From assembly GCF_000403135.1 (NCBI RefSeq), contig NZ_AQPN01000049.1, positions 1 to 64,000 on the forward strand: a stretch of 64,000 nt of DNA, in the 5' to 3' direction. The position numbers and the translations under genes were made by a program. Shown piece by piece: positions 55,684 to 64,000 of the stretch (positions within the stretch are counted from its first letter, which is position 1; every line of letters starts with the position of its first letter). Origin of the DNA: Arcticibacter svalbardensis MN12-7 (lineage in GTDB: Bacteria > Bacteroidota > Bacteroidia > Sphingobacteriales > Sphingobacteriaceae). A model generated the notes under the pieces. The model had not been told where the DNA came from, did not search any database, and saw only the letters and a program-made list of their open reading frames with translations.

Positions 55684-55904
55684 CAGCAAAGCTTTGTTCC
55701 CTATTTTTTAACAATTTTGGTTTGATATTTTTCTGTATTACCCCAATCAAAGGATGCTTATTTTCTCAGCAAAGATATAAGATACTGTAAATGAGTGCAA
55801 TTATTCCTTTATTTGTAGCACGCAGTATCTATAATCCTAAATGATTAAAAATGCTTAGTAATTGAGAAATCAAATCATGGTTGGATAATCAAAAAACCTA
55901 AAGA

Positions 55905-56480
55905 ATGTCAGCTTTACAAACTATCTATCGCCATCCCCTATTGACTGCTGAAGAACTTGAAATCATTTTCAAAGCACATAGAAAAATCACTTTTAATAAA
56001 GGTGATTTTCTACTAAAAAAAGAACAGGTTGCCGATGGCTATTTCTGTGTAGAGAAAGGACTCATTCGCTCGTATGTATACGATTTTAATGGTAATGATA
56101 TCACCACAGGATTTATAGGTAAAAACGAAATTGCTATTGATGTCATTTCCCTATTTCATCGGATTCCTAGTGTTGAATATTTTCAGGCCTTAACGGATTG
56201 TGAGTGTTATGTCATCGATTTGGAATCATTTCAGAGGTTATATCACTCGATCATAGGACTTAATGAATGGGGACGCGCATGGATGTCAGAAAGCTTATTT
56301 GAATTGAAACAACGGACCATTTCAATGATCACTGATTCTGCAACTGAACGCTATGAAAGATTACAAAGCCGGCATCCGCATATCGTACAGCAATCTCCAT
56401 TAAAATTCATTGCCAGCTATTTAGGAATTACCGATACGTCTTTAAGCCGGATAAGAAAAGAGCTGGTAAAAGAAAATTAA
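55905..56480 (+). CDS. Crp/Fnr-family transcriptional regulator
   Basis: A 191-residue protein: the N-terminal cyclic-nucleotide-binding-like fold (FNKGDFLLKKEQVADGYFCV, EKGLIRSYVYDFNGNDITTG) is followed by a C-terminal helix-turn-helix (KFIASYLGITDTSLSRIRKE). Bacteroidota members of this family often lack cAMP-binding residues and control small nearby operons. The gene is followed by a VOC protein and a DinB protein on the same strand, so all three may form a unit. Confidence 0.9.
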   Translation: MSALQTIYRHPLLTAEELEIIFKAHRKITFNKGDFLLKKEQVADGYFCVEKGLIRSYVYDFNGNDITTGFIGKNEIAIDVISLFHRIPSVEYFQALTDCECYVIDLESFQRLYHSIIGLNEWGRAWMSESLFELKQRTISMITDSATERYERLQSRHPHIVQQSPLKFIASYLGITDTSLSRIRKELVKEN

Positions 56481-56559
56481 TTTGAATTTCTTGTCTTATG
56501 GCAAGTAGATTGAAACTGGATTGTCTTAGTTTTAGATTAAAACTTCAAAACCACTTCAT

Positions 56560-56976
56560 ATGATAGTCAACCCATATCTAAATTTCAATGGAAATGCAGA
56601 AGAAGCTTTCCAATTCTACCAGTCGGTATTCGGTGGTGAGATGTTTATCCAGAGAATGAGTGAAGCGCCTGGAACAGAAAACCTTTCAGATAAAGAGAAA
56701 AATATGGCCATGCATGTATCGCTACCCATCGGTAACGGGCAACACCTTATGGCATCAGATTGTATAGAATCTCAGGGGATGACCTTGAATTTGGGCAACA
56801 ATAATTACATAGCGCTATCAACGGATAGCAGGGAAGAAACAGATAAAATATTCCATGCACTTTCAGCCGGGGGAATTGTGGAGATGCCCTTGGAGGATAT
56901 GTTCTGGGGAGATTATTTTACATCGTTTAAGGATAAATACGGCATTTGCTGGATGTTAATATATTCCAATAAATAA
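56560..56976 (+). CDS. VOC-family protein, PhnB-like
   Basis: A 138-residue glyoxalase/bleomycin-resistance fold protein, subtype PhnB/3-demethylubiquinone-like: MIVNPYLNFNGNAEEAFQFY, SVFGGEMFIQRMSEAPGTEN, HVSLPIGNGQHLMASDCIES, FWGDYFTSFKDKYGICWML. The role of PhnB-like proteins in Bacteroidota is unknown. It starts 79 bp after the Crp/Fnr gene, and the DinB gene follows 6 bp later. Confidence 0.9.
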   Translation: MIVNPYLNFNGNAEEAFQFYQSVFGGEMFIQRMSEAPGTENLSDKEKNMAMHVSLPIGNGQHLMASDCIESQGMTLNLGNNNYIALSTDSREETDKIFHALSAGGIVEMPLEDMFWGDYFTSFKDKYGICWMLIYSNK

Positions 56977-56982
56977 CAAATT

Positions 56983-57618
56983 ATGAAACGACTAATTGCT
57001 CTTTTATCAATCATGCTCCTGTCGGTTTACAACCTTTCTGCGGAGCAGACTTATCCTAAAGATTCGGTTACTATGGGTTCTTTAAACGGAAAAGATTTTT
57101 TACTTCATTATTATCAGCAAACTTTGGATTCGCTCCAGAAAAGTGTAGAAGGATTGAGCGAAGCACAGTTGCAATTTAAAGCAGGTCCGGATCGATGGTC
57201 TATAAGCCAGTGTTTAGAACATATTGTGCTTACAGAAAAGGCAATCTTTGCTTTTGCTTCTAAAGGAATGAGTGGTACTGCAAATCCCGAACGCCGAAAA
57301 GAGATTAAAGCTACAGATGATGTAATTATAAATGGAATGAATGACAGAAGTCATAAAGCAAAAGCCGACCCGGCATTGACGGGAAAGGGGAAATACAATA
57401 CGTCCGCTGATGCAATAAAGGATTTACAAGATTACAGAAAAGTAATTCTGGACTATATCAACTCGGTTCCATTACTTGATTTGCGCAATCATGTCAGTGA
57501 CTCCCCTCTTGGTGTTATAGATGGGTTTCAATCATTTTTGTTTATCGCCGCACATACCTCCAGGCATACCTTACAGATTAAAGAAGTGAAAGCAGACGTT
57601 AATTTCCCAAAACAATAA
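56983..57618 (+). CDS. DinB-family protein, secreted
   Basis: A 211-residue four-helix-bundle DinB-like protein with a signal peptide (LLSIMLLSVYNLSAEQ). Metal-site pattern: W-S-I-S-Q-C-L-E-H-I near residue 75 (first His) and HTSRHTLQI near the end (His pair). This family includes metal-dependent thiol S-transferases and many uncharacterised proteins. It is encoded 6 bp after the VOC gene, so they are translated from one transcript. Terminator follows. Confidence 0.85.
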   Translation: MKRLIALLSIMLLSVYNLSAEQTYPKDSVTMGSLNGKDFLLHYYQQTLDSLQKSVEGLSEAQLQFKAGPDRWSISQCLEHIVLTEKAIFAFASKGMSGTANPERRKEIKATDDVIINGMNDRSHKAKADPALTGKGKYNTSADAIKDLQDYRKVILDYINSVPLLDLRNHVSDSPLGVIDGFQSFLFIAAHTSRHTLQIKEVKADVNFPKQ

Positions 57619-57623
57619 AAAAA

Positions 57624-57653
57624 ACGAGCCTGTGCAATTAAGTCCAGGCTCGT
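57624..57653. terminator. bidirectional terminator between DinB and GH3
   Basis: ACGAGCCTG at 57624-57632 pairs with CAGGCTCGT at 57645-57653 around a 12-base loop. On the minus strand it is followed by eight Ts, which makes it a strong stop for the GH3 operon. Confidence 0.88.
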
Positions 57654-57678
57654 ATAAAGTTTAGAAAAATTTAATTTA

Positions 57679-59904
57679 TTATTTCAATTTGAATGCGACA
57701 GCAGTACGAATATCAGTTGAAGATGCACCAACTAAAGCGTTAAAATCACCTGGTTCTGCAACCCAATCATGCTTTTTAGGATCGAAGAAACTCAAAGCAG
57801 TTTTATCAATGGTAAACTTAACAGTCTTTGTCTCGCCTGCTTTTAAACTAATCTTATCAAAAGCCTTCAATTCTTTTACCGGACGAGGTAAGGATGATTT
57901 CACGTCGTTGATATATAATTGAGCGATTTCCTGTCCTTCTCTTTTACCGGTATTCTTGATGTTCACTGAAAAAGTTATTTTACCATCGGCGGTCAGATCT
58001 TTTTTATCTGCAGTGACCTTTCCATATTCAAAAGTGGTATAATTTAATCCGTGACCGAAGCTGAATAAAGGTTTAATCTTTTCTTTATCTGCCCAACGGT
58101 ATCCAACAAAAATACTTTCATTGTATTTCTCTTCACCCTTTCCTGGATATACACCCAGTTTATGTGCTCCGTTGTCTGCCAGTTTTGCCGGAAAAGTAAA
58201 AGGCAATTTACCAGAAGGGTTCACATCGCCTACTAAGATGGCAGCCAAAGCATTTCCAGCTTCTGTTCCCAAATACCAACCCTGAACAATAGAAGGTACT
58301 TCATTCACCCAAGGCATGGCAACTGCATTCCCTGAAATCATTACGACTGCCAGATTCTTGTTTACTTTAGTCAGTTCAGTGATTAGTTGATCCTGGTTAT
58401 AAGGTAAACTTAAAGATGCCCGGTCATTACCTTCACTATCCTGTTTATCATTTTTATTCAAGCCACCAATATAAATCACAAAATCTGCTCCTTTAGCCAA
58501 GGTTAAAGCTTCCTTCATCAATTGATCAGCTGAACGGTTATCGGTGATACTATCTCCAGTGCTCAGTCCATCCTGTGCTTTAGGTTGCTCACCTACATAA
58601 CCCCGCGCATAAACAACCTCAGCTTGAGTGCCGATACGTTTCTTTATACCATCCAAAGGAGAGATCTCATATTTAGCTTTTAGCGATGAACTTCCTCCAC
58701 CAACAGTCATCAGCTTCACTGCATTTTCACCTATAACAACTATTTTCTTTGTTTTAGCTAAATTGATAGGCAACGTGTTGTTTTTGTTCTTTAACAATAC
58801 GATTCCCTCTTCTGCAATCTTGCGACCGGCTAAAGCATGTTCCTCTGTTGCGAAAGATCCCCAGGGACGTTTGGTATTCATATTGGTACGGAAAACCAAA
58901 CGGAGAATATTGCGGACTTTTTTATCTACTTCCTCTTCTTTCACTTCACCTGATTTCAACAATTTAAGAAAAGGATCGGCCAGATAATAGTTATCGTATG
59001 CATTGGAGGCACCCATAGTCAGACCATTGGTCCAGGAACCAAATTCCATGTCTAAGCCATGATAAATCGCTTGTTTAGTATCGTTTATTCCGCCCCAATC
59101 CGAGATAACCACTCCGTCAAAATGCCATTCGCCTCTTAAGATATCGTTCAATAGATACTGGTTTTGACCGGCCCATTGTCCTTTATATTTATTGTAAGCA
59201 CCCATGATGGCCCAGGCTTTACCTTCCTGTACCGCAGCTTTAAAAGCAGGTAAGTAGATTTCGTAAAGAGCACGGTCATCTACATCCACATTCACGGTAT
59301 GACGGTCAATTTCCTGGTTGTTTAAAGCATAATGTTTCACACAGGCAGCAACTCCATTCGATTGAACGCCCTGTATATAAGGCACAACCATTCTGGAAGA
59401 GAGCAGCGGATCTTCACCCATATATTCAAAATTTCGCCCGTTGAGTGGTGTACGGTAGATATTTACACCCGGACCAAGTAAAACATTCTTATTACGGTAA
59501 CGGGCTTCCTCGCCAATTGCTTTGCCATAAAGAGAGGATAGATCTGTATTCCATGAGGCCGCCAGACAAGTTAAAGCCGGAAAGGCGATACATGAATCAT
59601 TCGTCCAGCCTGCCTGATCCCATTTGTCCCAGAATACTTCAGCACGAATACCATGAGGTCCATCTGTCATCCAGTTTTCAGGAATCCCTAAACGAGGCAC
59701 TCCTGCTGAACTAAATTTAGATTGTGCATGGCACATCGCTACTTTTTCCTCCAGGGTCATCCTGGATAATGCATCTTCTATGCGTTGCTCAATTGTTGCC
59801 GTTTCATTTAAGTAAACAGGTAAAGTGTTCTGTGCTTCAGTCTTAGCACCTATACTGACCATTAACAAAAGAATTAAAATTGATTTTATTGGTTTTAACA
59901 TCAT
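57679..59904 (-). CDS. GH3-family beta-glucosidase
   Basis: From the ATG at 59904 the enzyme is 741 residues with a signal peptide (SILILLLMVSIGAKTEAQ), probably periplasmic. N-terminal TIM barrel: ENWMTDGPHGIRAE, NVLLGPGVNIYRTPLNGRNF, CVKHYALNNQEIDR, and the nucleophile Asp in VVISDWGGIND. C-terminal alpha/beta sandwich and FN3-like domain: GIVLLKNKNNTLPI, VVMISGNAVAMPW, EIAQLYINDVKSSLPRPVKE. A start at 59940 adds a polar leader and is less likely. Last gene of the SusD-GH30-SusE-like-GH3 operon. It likely releases glucose from imported beta-glucan oligosaccharides. Confidence 0.93.
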   Translation of the reverse strand: MMLKPIKSILILLLMVSIGAKTEAQNTLPVYLNETATIEQRIEDALSRMTLEEKVAMCHAQSKFSSAGVPRLGIPENWMTDGPHGIRAEVFWDKWDQAGWTNDSCIAFPALTCLAASWNTDLSSLYGKAIGEEARYRNKNVLLGPGVNIYRTPLNGRNFEYMGEDPLLSSRMVVPYIQGVQSNGVAACVKHYALNNQEIDRHTVNVDVDDRALYEIYLPAFKAAVQEGKAWAIMGAYNKYKGQWAGQNQYLLNDILRGEWHFDGVVISDWGGINDTKQAIYHGLDMEFGSWTNGLTMGASNAYDNYYLADPFLKLLKSGEVKEEEVDKKVRNILRLVFRTNMNTKRPWGSFATEEHALAGRKIAEEGIVLLKNKNNTLPINLAKTKKIVVIGENAVKLMTVGGGSSSLKAKYEISPLDGIKKRIGTQAEVVYARGYVGEQPKAQDGLSTGDSITDNRSADQLMKEALTLAKGADFVIYIGGLNKNDKQDSEGNDRASLSLPYNQDQLITELTKVNKNLAVVMISGNAVAMPWVNEVPSIVQGWYLGTEAGNALAAILVGDVNPSGKLPFTFPAKLADNGAHKLGVYPGKGEEKYNESIFVGYRWADKEKIKPLFSFGHGLNYTTFEYGKVTADKKDLTADGKITFSVNIKNTGKREGQEIAQLYINDVKSSLPRPVKELKAFDKISLKAGETKTVKFTIDKTALSFFDPKKHDWVAEPGDFNALVGASSTDIRTAVAFKLK

Positions 59905-59969
59905 GTATGCATCTATTTTATAGTTCTCATCTGAACTCACATTGAACTTAATTACCTGTTTACTATTGC

Positions 59970-61304
59970 TTATTTTTTAACAACGGTCATTACTGCTTTA
60001 TCGTTTCCAGCGCTTAAGTCAACTGTTATGACATAAGTAGCCCCAGTTTCGAGAGTGGTTCCAGTAGGAATTCCTAAATTCCCTGAATCGCGGCCATTCG
60101 TACCATCACCTATAAAGAGGAGAGTACTCGTCGTAGTTAAACCTGTATTTTTAAATTCACCTCCCCATCCTTTTTGATAGAAGAACTTGAAGTTAATTAC
60201 GTCAGCCTTTACAGTAGTACCGGCCACTACGGTCATCTGATATTTCTTATTTCCTATTGGAGCCATACAAAGGGCCTTTTCAGTAGTCCAGCCAACTTGA
60301 TTTGTAGCTACAGAAGGTTTCCCGATTCCTTCGCCAATAATCCACATCGCGCCAGTGCCATCATTCTGCAAAGTTGCCAGAGCCGTTCCGTTTAAGGCTT
60401 CAACAATGAAGTACTTCATTGTAAAGTTTGCGGTTATACGGTAGTTCCCGGTAATAGGAAGGAAAGTCAATTTACCACTTGCATCTTTACTGAAGTAATC
60501 AGGATCGATCCACCAATTAGCCAAATCTTCGATACCATCAATGGTTACTTCCTGGCCTTTTGTCAGTGCTAAATCAGCCTTGAAATTATTATCATCAACC
60601 CGACTCAACACGTTACCGTTTACGGCATAAGCGATAATAAATGGAGCTGCCTGATAATTAAAGGTATTAAATACAATTGAATAAGTACCTGATGATGAAT
60701 TAGAGAAAGGAATATTGGTCATTGAGCCGTTAATAACAGCATTATCTTCCCAACCAAATGTAATCTCATTTCCGTATGTCCCAACTGCAGGTGCCTTAAT
60801 GTAACCTTTAACAGTGAACGGGAATACTTGGGTAGCAGCGTAATTGTATAAACTTTTACGGTCCATTCTGTATTCATGATCTTCCGTAACTAAAGTCAGG
60901 TAAGGATAATCAGGTCTTGTTAATGGTAAATCGTATGATGTTTCGGTAATGGTTAAATGAATATTTTGCAGCACAAATTTCAATGTTGCTGTACCATTCG
61001 GAACATTCGCATAATAAGGAATGTAAATTTTGCTTGTATATTCACCATTTGTTTTAGTACGTATAACGGTCTCTGAAACCATTTCGTCGCTATAAAACAA
61101 TTGAACTTTCACTGTAGACAGTGGAACATCTGCATCAGATACATTGACCTTGAATTGCAAACTGTCGCCAAACAGGGCTCCCTGGGTATATTGAGTTGGA
61201 GAATCAACCACTGGATTGCCAGCAGATTGGGCTTCATCTTTCTTACAGGAGTTGAAAAAAATCGTCCCCGATACTACGAATAATATATATAGATATGTTT
61301 TCAT
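59970..61304 (-). CDS. SusE-like surface glycan-binding lipoprotein
   Basis: From the ATG at 61304 the product is 444 residues with lipobox SGTIFFNSCKKDE. A longer start at 61328 would overlap the GH30 stop. The N-terminal ~100 residues form Ig-like strands (SLQFKVNVSDADVPLSTVKV), followed by further beta-sandwich modules (GYIKAPAVGTYGNEITFGWE, TFNYQAAPFIIAYAVNG) and a SusE/F-like C-terminal domain (GNYRITANFTMKYFIVEALN, MWIIGEGIGKPSVATNQVG). It should bind the polysaccharide at the surface. Encoded between the GH30 and GH3 genes. Confidence 0.85.
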   Translation of the reverse strand: MKTYLYILFVVSGTIFFNSCKKDEAQSAGNPVVDSPTQYTQGALFGDSLQFKVNVSDADVPLSTVKVQLFYSDEMVSETVIRTKTNGEYTSKIYIPYYANVPNGTATLKFVLQNIHLTITETSYDLPLTRPDYPYLTLVTEDHEYRMDRKSLYNYAATQVFPFTVKGYIKAPAVGTYGNEITFGWEDNAVINGSMTNIPFSNSSSGTYSIVFNTFNYQAAPFIIAYAVNGNVLSRVDDNNFKADLALTKGQEVTIDGIEDLANWWIDPDYFSKDASGKLTFLPITGNYRITANFTMKYFIVEALNGTALATLQNDGTGAMWIIGEGIGKPSVATNQVGWTTEKALCMAPIGNKKYQMTVVAGTTVKADVINFKFFYQKGWGGEFKNTGLTTTSTLLFIGDGTNGRDSGNLGIPTGTTLETGATYVITVDLSAGNDKAVMTVVKK

Positions 61305-61321
61305 ATTAATATTCTTTTTTA

Positions 61322-62821
61322 TTACCAACGATAGGAAACAATTGATTTTGATGGTACACTATAACTGAAGTGTTTTACTCCGTCACTTAAGGTGATATTC
61401 TTTACATCAGTGGTGTTATTAAGCAGGACAAATGCATAGGTTCCGTCTGTATTCTTGAAAGCAGAATAAGTAACACCAGTTGCCGAATATCCACTCGCAC
61501 CAATTCGCACCGCTCCAGGTTTTACAACCGCTGAAAGATGACCGATAATGTAATAGTGCGAATTTTTAGTGATCGTTTTGTAGTCAGATTTATTGATATC
61601 TACAGCACCATAACAAGTCTGACATCCGCCCTCACGATTTGGACCACGCTCCGTATCAAGCATCAAGTTCCATACGATCACAGCCTTGCTCCAATTGTTT
61701 ATCGTACCCAAACCTACATCTTGCATATCATCCATCAGGCGGGTAGACAAGTTCTGACCATCATTCCATGTTCCAATAGAAGTTTCCGTAAAAATCAGAT
61801 CTTTATCAGGACGTTGATTATGGATGTCTAACAGTTCTGCTTTGTCGCCTCCATAGTTATGGTAGGCAGCACCTGCCACATAAGCGGCAGCTGCTGCATC
61901 CTTGTATATGTTTACAGGATAGTCGTTTTGAGAGGCGACTTTATCGTAATCATAATTATGATCGAACAGATAGATTTTAGTAGCCAAACCGGCTGCTTTT
62001 AACTTAGGTCCTAAAGCAGTTTTAATAAAAGCCAGCTGTTCTTCCCAACCCATGTATAAGGATGCAGAATTACCCCGGTTCAATGGTTCATTCTGTGGAG
62101 TGACGGCATTTATTGTGACTCCTTTTGCAGCCATTGCCTGAATCCATTTTACAAAATAGGTACCGTAATCCGAATAATATATAGGATTAAGCTGTCCACT
62201 TGTCCATGAATTGAAGGGTTGTAAATCAGTTAGATTATTCACCTTCATCCAACGGGGACTAGTCCATGGAGCTGCTATGATCTTAATATTCGGATTGATT
62301 GCCAGGATTTCCTTTAAAATGGGGATGATATAGTTATTCTCCTCATTTTGCAATCCAAAGTTTTCTATCCCTGGAGTATCCCAACAAGTGTACTCACTTA
62401 AAGAGAAGTCAGAGCAACCAATTGCAATACGGATATAGCTTTGTCCCATGCCTTCAGTTTCAGAGAAAGTTTCCTTTAAGAATTTGGTCCTGTCAGCCTG
62501 TGCCATCTTTAGCAAGTTATAACAAGTAGAACCTGTTATAGCGGCACCGAAACCATCCATAGTTTGATAAGTCGTGGTTGGATCTAAAGTGATCGTGGTT
62601 GGCGACATATTAGAGGTCTTACTAAAATCAACAAACTTTTTAGCAAAATCAGACGAACGGTTATTGGTTGTAACATAAATGGTCACATCTCCTGTAGTCG
62701 CAACCGGATCGGGAGTTATTGGTTCTGTTGTACTTTTATCCGTACCGCAAGCCGTTAATATGGAGCTTAAAAGGCAAATAGCCAGTATTGCGCTTTTTAA
62801 ATTTTCGGTATACTTCTTCAT
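61322..62821 (-). CDS. GH30-family endo-beta-1,6-glucanase-like lipoprotein
   Basis: A 499-residue surface lipoprotein enzyme (lipobox LLSSILTACGTDKS). GH30 motifs: TMDGFGAAITGSTCYNLL, SYIRIAIGCSDFS, APWTSPRWMK, acid/base Glu in TPQNEPLN and nucleophile Glu in DLIFTETSIGTW. This is the subfamily 3 look of beta-1,6-glucanases. GH30_3 acts on fungal-type beta-1,6-glucan, matching the GH3 and SusE-like partners in the operon. It starts 10 bp after the SusD stop. Confidence 0.92.
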   Translation of the reverse strand: MKKYTENLKSAILAICLLSSILTACGTDKSTTEPITPDPVATTGDVTIYVTTNNRSSDFAKKFVDFSKTSNMSPTTITLDPTTTYQTMDGFGAAITGSTCYNLLKMAQADRTKFLKETFSETEGMGQSYIRIAIGCSDFSLSEYTCWDTPGIENFGLQNEENNYIIPILKEILAINPNIKIIAAPWTSPRWMKVNNLTDLQPFNSWTSGQLNPIYYSDYGTYFVKWIQAMAAKGVTINAVTPQNEPLNRGNSASLYMGWEEQLAFIKTALGPKLKAAGLATKIYLFDHNYDYDKVASQNDYPVNIYKDAAAAAYVAGAAYHNYGGDKAELLDIHNQRPDKDLIFTETSIGTWNDGQNLSTRLMDDMQDVGLGTINNWSKAVIVWNLMLDTERGPNREGGCQTCYGAVDINKSDYKTITKNSHYYIIGHLSAVVKPGAVRIGASGYSATGVTYSAFKNTDGTYAFVLLNNTTDVKNITLSDGVKHFSYSVPSKSIVSYRW

Positions 62822-62831
62822 ATTGATTATA

Positions 62832-64000
62832 TTAATAGCCAGGGTTTTGAACCAGATTAGGATTTTGGTCCATTACAGCCTGAGGTATAGGTAAAAGGTA
62901 AGAGTCTGTATTAAATTTGTATACGAGTGTTTTTCTTCCTGAATCCTTAGCAAAGACAGCGTTCATCACGGTCTCTACTTTATCTAAGCGAACTAAGTCG
63001 AACCAACGCTGACCTTCAAAAGCCAATTCTAAACGACGTTCCTTTAAAAGTGCGTCTAACATGGCATCCTTATTACCTCGAACAGATGTAGGTAGTTTTG
63101 CTAAACCTACACGTAAACGAATCCGGTCAATGATGTCGGCTGCTGCAGATAAATTTGGGCTAGTACCCATAATGAGTGCTTCAGCTTTAAGCAGAAGAAC
63201 ATCAGCATATCTGAATTTGATGATACTGTTGTATGCCGACCTTGTTTTGTACATGAAAGGGTAATTGATGGCAGGATAATAATTGCTCCAGGTAGTTTGA
63301 TAGTACACAATCGATTCGGAATAGCGGGTTTGATCACCTTCATCCTGAAATGCTTTAATCAGATTGCGTGAAGGAGTGATCCACTTAGCCCAGGTAAAGC
63401 TATTGCCGTAATTGCTTAAATCCCGTCCTAACATCCAGGTAACCCAGTTTCCTCCACCTGTGAAGAATTGCGCTTCGAGTATAGACTCCTTGGTATTTCT
63501 AACTTTAGCATCAGTCTTTGTTGCGTTCATGCCAAACAGATCACTATAATCAGTTACCAAATCAAAGCCATCTGCTGTAATTGCATCACAGTATTGGATC
63601 ACTTTGGAATAGTCTCTGAGCGTTTTTTCAGCGTATATTTTAGCTAATAATGTGCGGGCAACTGATTTAGTAAACAGCGTTTTATTGGTCGCGTTATTGT
63701 TTGGAGCAGAAACTAAAGCTTCGAGCAAATCTTTTTCAATCTGGCGGTAAGCTTCTTCCTGTGTATTTTGTGCAGGAAAGTAATCACCATAGACATCTCC
63801 TATGGTTTCCGAAGTGATATCTCCTGCTTCTTTTGTAATCACAGGAATTGATCCCCAAAGACGAACCATATCAAAAAGAACCATTGCTCTGAAGATTTTA
63901 CCCTGCGCTTTGATCTCTTCCCTTTGAGTATTGGTAAATGAGTTGTCTACTACAGAGTCTACATTATTAATTAATCTGTTCGCACGGGCAACATCTTCCA
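62832..64000 (-). CDS. SusD/RagB-family nutrient-binding lipoprotein (5' part outside window)
   Basis: The frame ends at 62832 and stays open to the window edge. Before the Met at 63884 it continues DVARANRLINNVDSVVDNSF, so that Met is internal and the real start lies outside. SusD hallmarks: AMVLFDMVRLWGSIPVITKE, TLLAKIYAEKTLRDYSKVI, RYADVLLLKAEALIMGTSP, LKERRLELAFEGQRWFDLVR and the C-terminal LLPIPQAVMDQNPNLVQNPG. It should work with a SusC encoded upstream, off the window. First visible gene of the beta-glucan operon. Confidence 0.95.
   Translation of the reverse strand, partial: EDVARANRLINNVDSVVDNSFTNTQREEIKAQGKIFRAMVLFDMVRLWGSIPVITKEAGDITSETIGDVYGDYFPAQNTQEEAYRQIEKDLLEALVSAPNNNATNKTLFTKSVARTLLAKIYAEKTLRDYSKVIQYCDAITADGFDLVTDYSDLFGMNATKTDAKVRNTKESILEAQFFTGGGNWVTWMLGRDLSNYGNSFTWAKWITPSRNLIKAFQDEGDQTRYSESIVYYQTTWSNYYPAINYPFMYKTRSAYNSIIKFRYADVLLLKAEALIMGTSPNLSAAADIIDRIRLRVGLAKLPTSVRGNKDAMLDALLKERRLELAFEGQRWFDLVRLDKVETVMNAVFAKDSGRKTLVYKFNTDSYLLPIPQAVMDQNPNLVQNPGY

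Noticed and set aside
1-64000. CRISPR arrays, insertion sequences, prophage, tRNA or rRNA genes
   Set aside because: No regularly spaced repeats, transposase, integrase, phage structural genes or RNA gene signatures were recognised on either strand.

Overview
The window looks like a chromosomal piece of a Bacteroidota genome, most likely Sphingobacteriaceae and Pedobacter-like. The reasons are: A+T-rich DNA, three SusC/SusD-type loci of which two carry their own ECF sigma/FecR pair, lipoboxes followed by K/D-rich stretches, DUF6266 and DUF4302 proteins, and -7 elements of the TAnnTTTG type. The genus is inferred from gene content and was not tested by any search. I saw no rRNA, tRNA, CRISPR array, insertion sequence or phage module.

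Layout. (1) 1-5867: an ABC export module (permease cut by the window edge, ATPase, membrane-fusion protein), divergent from a sigma-54-type response regulator and its membrane histidine kinase. (2) 5895-7248: an antitoxin with a nonsense-mutated RelE/ParE toxin, then a secreted START-domain protein. (3) 7390-17849: an ECF sigma - FecR - SusC - SusD - zinc metallohydrolase lipoprotein - DUF4302 - DUF4302 operon with no carbohydrate-active enzyme. (4) 18002-25091: eroded DUF5777 and Rieske remnants, an M14 carboxypeptidase, a PBP4-like D,D-carboxypeptidase, a ClC channel, an EamA half-transporter, a DUF2059 protein and a DUF6266 protein. (5) 25612-28564: a KAS II-like synthase, a TetR regulator and an alpha/beta hydrolase. 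The synthase and the regulator share a 14-bp palindromic operator. (6) 28716-45621: a polysaccharide locus (ECF, FecR, SusC, SusD, two surface lipoproteins, GH28, a beta-helix/FN3 protein, a broken sulfatase), followed by an SDR, an HbpS-like protein and a PL8 lyase. (7) 45750-57618: housekeeping and metabolic genes (map, an acetyltransferase, rlmF, an LLM flavin oxidoreductase, gluconokinase with a wrecked gntP, an esterase, ThuA, GH13, Crp/Fnr, VOC, DinB). (8) 57679-64000: GH3, a SusE-like lipoprotein, GH30 and a partial SusD, in the gene order of the known Bacteroides beta-1,6-glucan locus.

How the genes work together. In each SusC/D locus the outer-membrane pair imports material that surface lipoproteins bind and secreted enzymes cut. 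The two sigma/FecR pairs probably sense their own SusC through its N-terminal STN domain. Five loci (toxin, Rieske/DUF5777, sulfatase, methyltransferase, gntP) are decaying by nonsense mutation or internal deletion, while their neighbours are intact. The least-described parts are the metallohydrolase/DUF4302 import operon and the TetR-KAS II operator pair.
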